Assembly (NCBI GenBank): GCA_016872595.1
Contig: VGZJ01000003.1
Span: 1-63,578, forward strand
DNA length: 63,578 nt
Reading direction: 5' to 3'
Source of the DNA: Planctomycetota bacterium
GTDB lineage: Bacteria > Planctomycetota > Planctomycetia > Gemmatales > Gemmataceae
A program made the translations under genes and the position numbers. The notes beneath the pieces were generated by a model, which did no database searches, had not been told where the DNA came from, and saw only the letters and a list, made by a program, of their open reading frames with translations. Positions 35,011 to 42,167 of this stretch are shown one piece after another; within the stretch, counting starts at the first letter, position 1, and each line of letters opens with the position of its first letter.

Positions 35011-36075
35011 ATGACGACCGCACGCGCACCGCGGTTCCGCGCCGCGGACCTCACCGATTTCGCCGCCGCCCTGTTCGCCGCCGCCGGGTGCGACGGCGAC
35101 AAGCCGAACGCCGTCGCCGTGGGACTGCTGGAGGCCGACCTGCTCGGCCACACGACCCACGGCTTACAGCTCGCGCCCACATACATCGGCGAACTCGAAT
35201 CCGGGGCGATGACCCCGCGCGGCGAACCGGACGTGGTCGCCGACCGAGGCGCGGCCGTGACGTGGGACGGCCGCCGGTTGCCCGGCGTGTGGCTCGCGGC
35301 GCGCGCCGTCGATCTGGCGTGCGACCGGGCGCTGAAGTTCGGCACCGCGACCGTCGTGGTTCGCAACAGCCACCACATCGGCTGTCTTGCGGCGTTCCTT
35401 CAGCGCGCCACCGACCGCGGGCTGATGGTGACGATCGCCAGCTCGGACCCGGCCGTTGCAACGGTCGCGCCGTTCGGCGGGCGCACCCCGGTGTTCACCC
35501 CGGACCCGCTCGCGGTCGGCATCCCCACCAGTGGCGACCCGATCTTGATCGATATCAGCGCCTCGATTACCACGAACGGCATGGCCGCGCGCTTAAGGCG
35601 CGAGGGGAAGCGGTTCCCCGGAATGTGGGCGCGCGCCGCCGACGGCGCGCCGACCGACGACCCGAACGCGCTATTTACGACTCCGCCGGGCACCTTGCTC
35701 CCGGTCGGGGGCGTCGATCACGGGCACAAGGGGTACGGCGTCGCGCTCATAGTGGAAGCGCTCACGCAAGGTCTGGGCGGGTTCGGGCGCGCGGAGAAGC
35801 CGACGCGATGGGGCGGTTCGGTGTTCGTGCAGGTCCACGACCCGGCGGCGTTCGGCGGTGCGGAAGCGTTCGCGCGCGAAACGAGTTGGCTTGCAGTAGC
35901 GTGCCGGGCGTCCGCGCCCGCGGGTGCGGAGCCGGTGCGGGTTCCCGGCGAGCGCGGCCTCGCGCGCAAGCGCGCCGCGCTCGCCAACGGGGTGGAGTTG
36001 TACGCGGGGATTCTGGACGCGCTCGCGCCGGTCGCGGCGCGGTACGGTGTGCCCGTTCCCGCGCCGCTGACCTGA
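35011..36075 (+). CDS. Ldh2-family malate/L-lactate/ureidoglycolate dehydrogenase
   Basis: The 354-residue NAD(P)-dependent oxidoreductase belongs to the Ldh_2 (type 2 malate/lactate dehydrogenase) family. Visible are LLEADLLGHTTHGLQLAPTYI, the active His region VVVRNSHHIGCLAAFL, the substrate loop SDPAVATVAPFGGRTPVFTPDP, and the NAD-site GGVDHGHKGYGVALIVEAL. It oxidises a 2-hydroxy acid or acts on a related keto substrate; specificity cannot be read off. It lies 44 bases after the DUF1501 gene on the same strand, so cotranscription is possible. ATG 35011. Confidence 0.9.
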   Translation: MTTARAPRFRAADLTDFAAALFAAAGCDGDKPNAVAVGLLEADLLGHTTHGLQLAPTYIGELESGAMTPRGEPDVVADRGAAVTWDGRRLPGVWLAARAVDLACDRALKFGTATVVVRNSHHIGCLAAFLQRATDRGLMVTIASSDPAVATVAPFGGRTPVFTPDPLAVGIPTSGDPILIDISASITTNGMAARLRREGKRFPGMWARAADGAPTDDPNALFTTPPGTLLPVGGVDHGHKGYGVALIVEALTQGLGGFGRAEKPTRWGGSVFVQVHDPAAFGGAEAFARETSWLAVACRASAPAGAEPVRVPGERGLARKRAALANGVELYAGILDALAPVAARYGVPVPAPLT

Positions 36076-36081
36076 ACGGGG

Positions 36082-36540
36082 CTACTTGCCCATCATTCCG
36101 AAGGCAACGAGGCCGAGGCCGATCACGATCAGGACGAGGCTGCCGAGGATGATCGTGCGGAGCAGGCCGTACATCGCGCGGAGCGAGCCGACCGCGTTCA
36201 TCAGGTGCCACACGTCTTCGTTCTTGGTTTCGGCGACCTTGCGGAACGACGTGGCCGCGCCGCCGGTCCAGAACCCGATGCACAGCGCGAGTAGGGCCGC
36301 GGAGCCGAGGCCGATGGCCGGACCGAACCCGGCGACGGTGTTCGCGCCGGCGCTGGACGCGCTCGCGGCCGTCAGTGCGGCCAGCACGACGAACGCCAAG
36401 CCCGCGAGTTGCAGCAGGCCCGCGGTCACGCGCATCGCGTCCGCGAGCGCCGAGAACTCGCGGTTCTGCTCGTCGTTGAATTCGTACTGCGCCGACTTGA
36501 ACTCTTTCATCGGCGGCAGATCGGGACCGTTTGTGGACAC
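36082..36540 (-). CDS. Three-helix small membrane protein
   Basis: The 152-residue protein has a soluble N-terminus (about 1-38, SAQYEFNDEQNREFSALADA), then three membrane helices (about 39-60, 72-92 and 128-150) with a short polar region around residues 97-120 (RKVAETKNEDVWHLMNAVGSL). I recognise the FNDEQNREFSALADAMR type of start as recurrent in Gemmataceae membrane proteins, without function. It converges on the Ldh2 gene with 6 bases between stops, and lies downstream of the XRE regulator on the same strand. Confidence 0.7.
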   Translation of the reverse strand: MSTNGPDLPPMKEFKSAQYEFNDEQNREFSALADAMRVTAGLLQLAGLAFVVLAALTAASASSAGANTVAGFGPAIGLGSAALLALCIGFWTGGAATSFRKVAETKNEDVWHLMNAVGSLRAMYGLLRTIILGSLVLIVIGLGLVAFGMMGK

Positions 36541-36609
36541 AGGGAACCTCCGGTGCAGGGTCGCGCGGCGCGGCGATGATGAGAGATTCGCCCGTGCGGG
36601 AGCCGGATT

Positions 36610-37005
36610 TTACACCGCGGCAAGCGCCGGTTCCTTCTTCTTTTCCTTCTTCGGCTTCTTCGCCTTCGCCGGCTTCTCGACGGCCGCGGCCGGTTCGGGC
36701 GGCGCGGCATCGGCTCCCGGTTCCGCGGTCCCCTCGTCGCGCTTCTTCTTTTTCTTCCCCTTCTTCTTGGGGAACGCGCCTTCCGGCGGCTTCGTCAGGT
36801 CCTCGATCAGTTGCCCGGCGCGCACACCGAGCGCGCCGGCGAGTGCCAGCAGCGTACTAGCCCGCGGGTCGGCCTTCCGCCCTTGTTCCATCTTGGTGAT
36901 GAGCGACAGGCTCAATTCGGCCTTCTGCGCGACCTCTTCCTGCGACAGCCCCGCGGCCTCGCGCAGCGTGCGAATGCGGTACGCGAGCTTCTTGGCAATC
37001 CCCAT
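36610..37005 (-). CDS. XRE-family regulator with Lys/Pro-rich tail
   Basis: The 131-residue protein has an N-terminal Cro/CI helix-turn-helix (about 7-65: IRTLREAAGLSQEEVAQKAEL, SLITKMEQGRKADPR, LLALAGALGV). A tail of Lys-rich clusters (KKKGKKKKKR, KAKKPKKEKKK) separated by acidic and Ala/Pro segments follows. The basic tail could bind DNA without sequence preference, like histone-like tails of other planctomycete proteins; that is inference. ATG 37005 is preceded by GAGAGGCGAT. The small membrane gene lies 69 bases downstream and may be coregulated. Confidence 0.85.
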   Translation of the reverse strand: MGIAKKLAYRIRTLREAAGLSQEEVAQKAELSLSLITKMEQGRKADPRASTLLALAGALGVRAGQLIEDLTKPPEGAFPKKKGKKKKKRDEGTAEPGADAAPPEPAAAVEKPAKAKKPKKEKKKEPALAAV

Positions 37006-37127
37006 ATCGCCTCTCAACGGATCGTGAAGGAACCGAGTAGTTCCTGAAACAATAGCAACACGGTGATAGCACTCAAGTACCATTTTCGGTTTCGCGCGCG
37101 CCCTCTCGCGTTCGCGGTGCCGCCGGC

Positions 37128-37133
37128 TATACT
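37128..37133 (+). promoter_or_regulatory. -10 element of the DUF1549/1553 gene
   Basis: GGCTATACTGTC contains TATACT at 37128-37133, 41 bases before ATG 37174. No good -35 is visible. The same GSYTAYAMT shape recurs upstream of several genes in the window. Confidence 0.4.
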
Positions 37134-37173
37134 GTCACTCTCACCGTACCGCCCTCCCTGCCGAAGCCATCCT

Positions 37174-39675
37174 ATGCGAACGCTGCTCTATCTCGCATGT
37201 TCGTTGCTGGTCGCGAAGGCCGCGCCCGCGGCCCCGGTCGATTTCGCCCGCGACGTGCGGCCCATTCTCTCCACGCAGTGTTACCAGTGCCACGGCCCGG
37301 ACGAGAAGAGCCGCAAGGCGAAACTGCGGCTCGACCTGCGCGACGAGGCGGTCAAGTCCGGGGCGCTGGTGCCCGGCAAGCCGGACGATAGCGAGCTGTT
37401 CAAGCGCGTGATCCACGCCGACCCGGACGTGCGGATGCCACCAGAGAAGTCGAAGAAGCCGGCGCTGACCCCGGCGCAGACCGCGACCCTCAAGCAGTGG
37501 ATCGCTGAGGGCGCGAAGTATAGCGACCACTGGGCGTTCACGAAGGTCGCGCGGCCGGACGTGCCAAAGGGCGCGGCCCACCCCGTCGACGCCTTCATCC
37601 GCGCGCGATTGACCGCGGAGAAGGTCGCGCCCGCCAAAGAAGCGGACCGCGTCACGCTCATCCGCCGCCTCACTTTCGACCTGACCGGCCTGCCGCCGAC
37701 CCCCGAAGAGGTGAAGGCGTTCGTGGAGGACAAAGACCCGAAGGCGTACGAGAACGTGGTGGATCGATTGCTCGCCAGCCCGCACTACGGCGAGCGCATG
37801 GCCGTGTGGTGGCTCGACCTCGTCCGCTACGCCGACACCATCGGCTACCACAGCGACAACCCGATGAACGTGTCGCCGTACCGCGACTACGTCATCAAGG
37901 CGTTCAACGACAACAAGCCGTTCGACGAGTTCACCGTTGAGCAGATCGCCGGCGACCTGATGCCGAACGCGACCCGATGGCAAAAGATCGCCAGCGCCTA
38001 CAACCGGCTGCTGCAAACAACGGAGGAGGGCGGGGCGCAGGCGCGCGAGTACGAGGCCAAGTATTCGGCCGACCGGGTGCGCAACTTCGGGCAGGTGTGG
38101 CTGGGCGGCACGCTGATGTGCGCCGAGTGCCACGACCACAAGTTCGATCCGTATTCGCAGAAGGACTTCTACTCGGTCGCGGCGTTCTTCGCGGACATTC
38201 AGGAACCGGCGGTCGGCGGCCGCGGGCCGGGCACGCCAATCCCCGTGACCGCCGAACAGGAAGCCGGCCTCGTGCGCACGGCGAAGGCCGTGACCGACGC
38301 GCAGGAGAGGTTGGCCGCCGCCGCGAAGAAGCTCGCGGGCGATGACAAGGCGTTCGCCGATGTCGAGAAGTGGCCGAACCCGGCGACCGGGAAGAAAGGC
38401 CCGGCCACCGTCGTTGTGCCCGCGAACATCAAGGCGGCGCTGGCGAAGCCGCGCGACAAGCGCACCCCGGCCGAGGCGACCGCGCTGGAGAACTTCGCAC
38501 GCGACAACGCCCCCGACCTCAAGGCCGAGCGCGCGGCGATTGTGGCGGCGACCGCGGCGCGCGCCGCGTTCGAGAACGCGATGCCGCGCGTGCTGATCAC
38601 CATCAGCGGCGCGCCGCGCACGGTGCGCGTCCTGCCGCGCGGCAACTGGCTCGACAGCACCGGTGCGGTTGTCACGCCCAACACGCCAGCCTTCCTGCCG
38701 CCGCTGCCTCCGCTCGCCGCCGGTACCGGGCGCTACAACCGCCTCGACCTCGCAAAGTGGGCCGTGGCCCCGGAGAACCCGCTCACGGCGCGCGTGACCG
38801 CGAACCGCCTGTGGCGCGTCTTCTACGGTTACGGCCTCGCACGCTCGCTCGAGGAAAGCGGCACGCAGGGCGACCTGCCGACCCACCCCGAACTGCTCGA
38901 CTACCTCGCCAGCGAGTTCAAGACGAAGTGGGACGTGCGGGCGCTGGTCCGCCTCATGGTCACGTCCGACACGTACAAGCAATCGTCGGTCGAGACGCCC
39001 GCGGTGCGCGAGCGCGACCCCATGAACAAGCTGTTCGCGCGCCAGACGCGCCAGCGCCTCGACGCCGAGTTCGTCCGCGACACGGCGCTCTCTGTCAGCG
39101 GGCTGCTGAACCCGACCATCGGCGGGCCGAGCGTGAAGCCGTACCAGCCGCCGGGGTACTGGACCGCGCTCAACTTCCCCCCGCGCGAGTGGCAGAAGGA
39201 CACCGGCGACAAGGTGTACCGGCGCGGCATGTACACGCACTGGCAGCGCTCGTTCCCGCACCCGGCGATGGTCGCGCTCGACGCGCCTTCGCGCGAGGAA
39301 TGCACCTGCGACCGGCCGAAGTCAAACATCCCGCAGCAGGCGCTCGTGTTGCTGAACGACCCCGTCTTCGTCGAAGCCGCCAAAGCGTTCGCCGCGAAGG
39401 TGCTCAAGGACGGCGGCGCGGGCGACGGCGCTCGCGTGCTGTGGGCGTTCCAGCGCGCCACCGGGCGCGCCCCGGCCCCGGCCGAAGCGCAGATCCTGCT
39501 CGCGCTGTTGCAGAAGCACCGCACGCAGTTCGCCGCGAAGCCCGACGAGGCCAAGAAGCTGCTCGCCGTCGGCGACACGCCCGCGCCGAAGGACGTGAAG
39601 CCGGAAGAGTTGGCCGCGTGGGTCAGCGTGTGCCGCACGATCCTGAACCTGCACGAGACGATTACGAGGCAGTGA
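37174..39675 (+). CDS. Planctomycete cytochrome C-DUF1549-DUF1553 protein
   Basis: The 833-residue exported protein has a signal peptide (about 1-20). A PSCyt1 heme domain follows (QCYQCHGPDEKSRKAKLRLD, with CxxCH), then DUF1549 (FIRARLTAEKVAPAKEADRV, LTFDLTGLPPTPEE, YGERMAVWWLDLVRYADT, and a second motif CAECHDHKFDPYSQKDFY). DUF1553 comes last (AVAPENPLTARVTANRLWR, GLARSLEESGTQGDLPTHPE, ALVLLNDPVFVEAAKAFA). The set is a planctomycete hallmark of unknown function, thought to act at the cell envelope. It is followed by its usual DUF1501 partner, with a hairpin doublet between them. Confidence 0.93.
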   Translation: MRTLLYLACSLLVAKAAPAAPVDFARDVRPILSTQCYQCHGPDEKSRKAKLRLDLRDEAVKSGALVPGKPDDSELFKRVIHADPDVRMPPEKSKKPALTPAQTATLKQWIAEGAKYSDHWAFTKVARPDVPKGAAHPVDAFIRARLTAEKVAPAKEADRVTLIRRLTFDLTGLPPTPEEVKAFVEDKDPKAYENVVDRLLASPHYGERMAVWWLDLVRYADTIGYHSDNPMNVSPYRDYVIKAFNDNKPFDEFTVEQIAGDLMPNATRWQKIASAYNRLLQTTEEGGAQAREYEAKYSADRVRNFGQVWLGGTLMCAECHDHKFDPYSQKDFYSVAAFFADIQEPAVGGRGPGTPIPVTAEQEAGLVRTAKAVTDAQERLAAAAKKLAGDDKAFADVEKWPNPATGKKGPATVVVPANIKAALAKPRDKRTPAEATALENFARDNAPDLKAERAAIVAATAARAAFENAMPRVLITISGAPRTVRVLPRGNWLDSTGAVVTPNTPAFLPPLPPLAAGTGRYNRLDLAKWAVAPENPLTARVTANRLWRVFYGYGLARSLEESGTQGDLPTHPELLDYLASEFKTKWDVRALVRLMVTSDTYKQSSVETPAVRERDPMNKLFARQTRQRLDAEFVRDTALSVSGLLNPTIGGPSVKPYQPPGYWTALNFPPREWQKDTGDKVYRRGMYTHWQRSFPHPAMVALDAPSREECTCDRPKSNIPQQALVLLNDPVFVEAAKAFAAKVLKDGGAGDGARVLWAFQRATGRAPAPAEAQILLALLQKHRTQFAAKPDEAKKLLAVGDTPAPKDVKPEELAAWVSVCRTILNLHETITRQ

Positions 39676-39677
39676 GG

Positions 39678-39758
39678 GTAGGCAACTCCCTCCGCGAGTT
39701 GCCACTTCTGCCTGACCTACGCATTCCGAAATGGCAACTCGCGGAGGGAGTTGCCTAC
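39678..39758. repeat. Perfect 27-base inverted hairpin doublet
   Basis: Arm 39678-39704 is the exact reverse complement of 39732-39758. Each arm is itself a hairpin (GGCAACTC..GAGTTGCC). It lies inside a two-gene unit, so it may modulate expression between the genes rather than end transcription. Confidence 0.75.
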
Positions 39759-39772
39759 TCTTGGAGCCACTC

Positions 39773-41197
39773 ATGAACCCCCAAGCCGTTCGCCTGCACC
39801 AGCGCCGCACCTTCCTCACGAACTCGTGCCGGGGCGTCGGCGCGGTCGCGCTCGCCTCGCTCCTCGACGACCGCGCGTCGGCCGCGGCGAAGGTCGAGAA
39901 GTGGAAGGGCGTCGTCACCAAACCGCACGTCCCGCCGAAGGTGAAGCGGGTCATTTTCATGGTGATGGCCGGCGGCGCGAGCCACCTCGAACTGTTCGAC
40001 CACAAGCCGGAACTGGGGAAGCGGCACGGCCAGCCTATGCCCGAGAGTGTCACGAAGGGCCAGCCCATCGCGCAGTTGCAGGGCGCGAAGCTGACCTGCT
40101 TCGGCCCGCAGTGGGGCTTCAAGAAGCAGGGCAAGAGCGGTCAGGAGATGAACGAACTGTTCGTTCACCTGCCGGAAGTCGCGGACGACCTGTGCATCGT
40201 GCGCTCCTGCAAGACGGAAGCCATCAACCACGACCCGGCGCACACGTTCATGAACACCGGCAGTTCGGTGTCCGGGCGCCCGAGTATGGGGAGTTGGCTC
40301 ACCTACGGCCTTGGCGCGGAGGCCGACGACCTGCCCGGCTTCGTAGTGCTCACCTCGAACGGGCGCGGCGGGCAGAACCAGCCCATCGCGGCGCGGCAGT
40401 GGGCCGCCGGGTTCCTACCGGGCGAGTTTCAGGGCGTGCAACTCCGCAGCAAGGGCGACCCGGTGCTGTACCTGCCCACGCCCGCCGGCGTCGCGCAGGA
40501 CCAGCAGAAAGACGTGATCGACGCGGTGGCCGAACTGAACAAGCTCCAAAACGCCGCAGTCGATGACCCGGAGATCGCCACTCGCATCGCGCAGTACGAA
40601 TTGGCGTTCAAGATGCAGACGAGCGTGCCGGCGCTGATGGAGTTCAAGGACGAACAGGCGAAGGTGCTCGAAAGCTACGGCACGAAGGGGCCGGACGGGT
40701 CGTTCGCCGGCAACTGCCTGCTCGCGCGCCGGCTCGCCCAGAAGGGCGTCCGCTTCATTCAGCTCTACCACCGCGACTGGGACCACCACGGCGGCATCAA
40801 GGACGGCATTAAGCTGAAGATCGAGGAAATCGACCGCCCGCTCGCGGCGCTCATCAAAGACCTGAAGCGCCTCGGCATGTACAACGACACGCTGATCGTG
40901 CTAACCGGCGAGTTCGGCCGCACGCCCATGTCGCAGGGCGGCAGCGGGCGCGACCACCACATGAAGGGGTTCAGCGTGCTGCTGGCCGGCGGCGCGGTAA
41001 AGGGCGGACTCAGCTACGGCGCGACCGACGAGTTCGGCTACCACGCGGAGAAGGACGTGTTCCCGATCCACGACTTGCACGCAACCATGTTGCACCTGCT
41101 CGGCGTCGACCACCTGAAACTGACGTACAAGTTCCAAGGCCGCGACTACCGCCTGACCGACGTTCACGGCCACGTGGTGAAGGACATCTTGGCTTGA
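39773..41197 (+). CDS. DUF1501 domain protein
   Basis: The 474-residue partner of the preceding cytochrome-like gene has a leader with HQRRTFLTNSCRGVGAVALASLL (Tat-like, RRTFL). The DUF1501 fold follows: VIFMVMAGGASHLELFDHKPEL, DHDPAHTFMNTGSS-like segment, RFIQLYHRDWDHHGGI, LIVLTGEFGRTPMSQGGSGRDHH, GFSVLLAGGAVKGG and HDLHATMLHLLGVDH. The His/Asp-rich motifs resemble the metal site of the alkaline phosphatase/sulfatase superfamily. It is exported. Three repeat units follow the stop. Confidence 0.92.
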   Translation: MNPQAVRLHQRRTFLTNSCRGVGAVALASLLDDRASAAAKVEKWKGVVTKPHVPPKVKRVIFMVMAGGASHLELFDHKPELGKRHGQPMPESVTKGQPIAQLQGAKLTCFGPQWGFKKQGKSGQEMNELFVHLPEVADDLCIVRSCKTEAINHDPAHTFMNTGSSVSGRPSMGSWLTYGLGAEADDLPGFVVLTSNGRGGQNQPIAARQWAAGFLPGEFQGVQLRSKGDPVLYLPTPAGVAQDQQKDVIDAVAELNKLQNAAVDDPEIATRIAQYELAFKMQTSVPALMEFKDEQAKVLESYGTKGPDGSFAGNCLLARRLAQKGVRFIQLYHRDWDHHGGIKDGIKLKIEEIDRPLAALIKDLKRLGMYNDTLIVLTGEFGRTPMSQGGSGRDHHMKGFSVLLAGGAVKGGLSYGATDEFGYHAEKDVFPIHDLHATMLHLLGVDHLKLTYKFQGRDYRLTDVHGHVVKDILA

Positions 41198-41200
41198 AGT

Positions 41201-41345
41201 AGGGTGAGACAAGGCTTTGCGTCGTCCCACCTTCTCCGCACAGGCAATGGTGAGGCCTCTTGTTGGGTGGGACAAGGCATTGCGCCGTCCCACCTTCTTC
41301 GCACAGGCAGTGGTGGGACGGCGCAATGCCTTGTCCACCCTACAG
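41201..41345. repeat. Two direct and one inverted copy of a 33-52 base unit
   Basis: AGGGTGAGACAAGGCTTTGCG..GGCAATGGTG (41201-41252) recurs directly as GGGTGGGACAAGGCATTGCG..GGCAGTGGTG (about 41264-41313). It is then followed by an inverted GTGGGACGGCGCAATGCCTTGTCCACCCT (about 41312-41344). The last two can pair into a long stem. It lies directly after the DUF1501 stop. Confidence 0.7.
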
Positions 41346-41386
41346 GTTGTTACACCCCCGTTGCGCCGTTCGGCGCTCACAGGCTT

Positions 41387-41392
41387 TACACT
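41387..41392 (+). promoter_or_regulatory. -10 element of the rhodanese gene
   Basis: GGCTTTACACTGG contains TACACT at 41387-41392, 58 bases before ATG 41450. No clear -35. Confidence 0.35.
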
Positions 41393-41449
41393 GGATCGTG
41401 AGGTGTGGTAGATCGCCCGCCGCGCCCTTCTCCTTACGGGAGCTTCGCG

Positions 41450-42109
41450 ATGAAGTACGTCGTTCTCGCGCTTGTGTTCGCCGGCGGGTTCCTCGCCGCA
41501 CACCTGAGCGGCGTCACCACCGCCGCGGTTCCGCCGCAGCAACCGCAAGGCCCCGGCGCGCCCGCGGCGAGTGGGCCGATTAACCCGGACCGGCTCGCGC
41601 CGGCGAACCCGAACATCGACTTCCAAGGGTACATGAAGATCGCAGTCGCGGCCCAAGAGCACCGGCTCAAGCGCCGCCTCACCGAGGCCGACTTCATCGA
41701 ACTGAGCAAGAAGGACGGCGTCATCATCCTCGACGCGCGGAGCAAGGAAAAGTTCGACCTGATGCACATCAAGGGTTCGGTGAACCTGAGCTTCGCAGAC
41801 ATCGACATCGAGAGCCTGAAACGCGTGCTGCCGGACAAGAACGCGACCATTCTGATATACTGCAACAACAACTTCACCGCGGGCGGCGCGCCGGCGAGTA
41901 CCACCATCACACCGCTCAACAACCCGCTGGCGAACAAGGGCCGGGCAGCGACGGCCGCCGCCGCGTTCCCCAGCAAGAACCCGGTGCTGTCGCTGAACAT
42001 CTCGACGTATACCGCGTTGTACGGCTACGGCTACCGCAACGTGTACGAACTGGGGCCGCTCGTCGATCCCACGAAGACCAAGATCGAACTCGTCTCGACC
42101 GCGAAGTAG
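41450..42109 (+). CDS. Exported rhodanese-like protein
   Basis: The 219-residue protein has a signal peptide or anchor (about 1-25), a Pro/Gln linker and a rhodanese-like domain (about 75-205): DGVIILDARSKEKFDLMHIKG, NLSFADIDIESL, and the active-site strand ILIYCNNNFTAGG with the candidate Cys. A long Ala/Thr/Pro-rich insert follows the Cys loop, unlike compact rhodaneses. It should act outside the cytoplasm. It is a single gene with its own promoter-like site, ended by a GGGGGC hairpin shared with the convergent WD40 gene. Confidence 0.8.
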   Translation: MKYVVLALVFAGGFLAAHLSGVTTAAVPPQQPQGPGAPAASGPINPDRLAPANPNIDFQGYMKIAVAAQEHRLKRRLTEADFIELSKKDGVIILDARSKEKFDLMHIKGSVNLSFADIDIESLKRVLPDKNATILIYCNNNFTAGGAPASTTITPLNNPLANKGRAATAAAAFPSKNPVLSLNISTYTALYGYGYRNVYELGPLVDPTKTKIELVSTAK

Positions 42110-42128
42110 CTCGTGACCGTGGCGAGCG

Positions 42129-42144
42129 GGGGGCGTAAGCCCCC
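42129..42144. terminator. Hairpin between convergent genes
   Basis: GGGGGC (42129-42134) and GCCCCC (42139-42144) with loop GTAA. No T tract. Confidence 0.5.
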
Positions 42145-42167
42145 TGCCGTTTGGTTCGCTGAGTACC

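Noticed and set aside
37141-39261. 706-codon minus-strand frame opposite the DUF1549/1553 gene
   Set aside because: Composition is that of a complementary shadow, with no recognisable domain; the plus strand is a known family.
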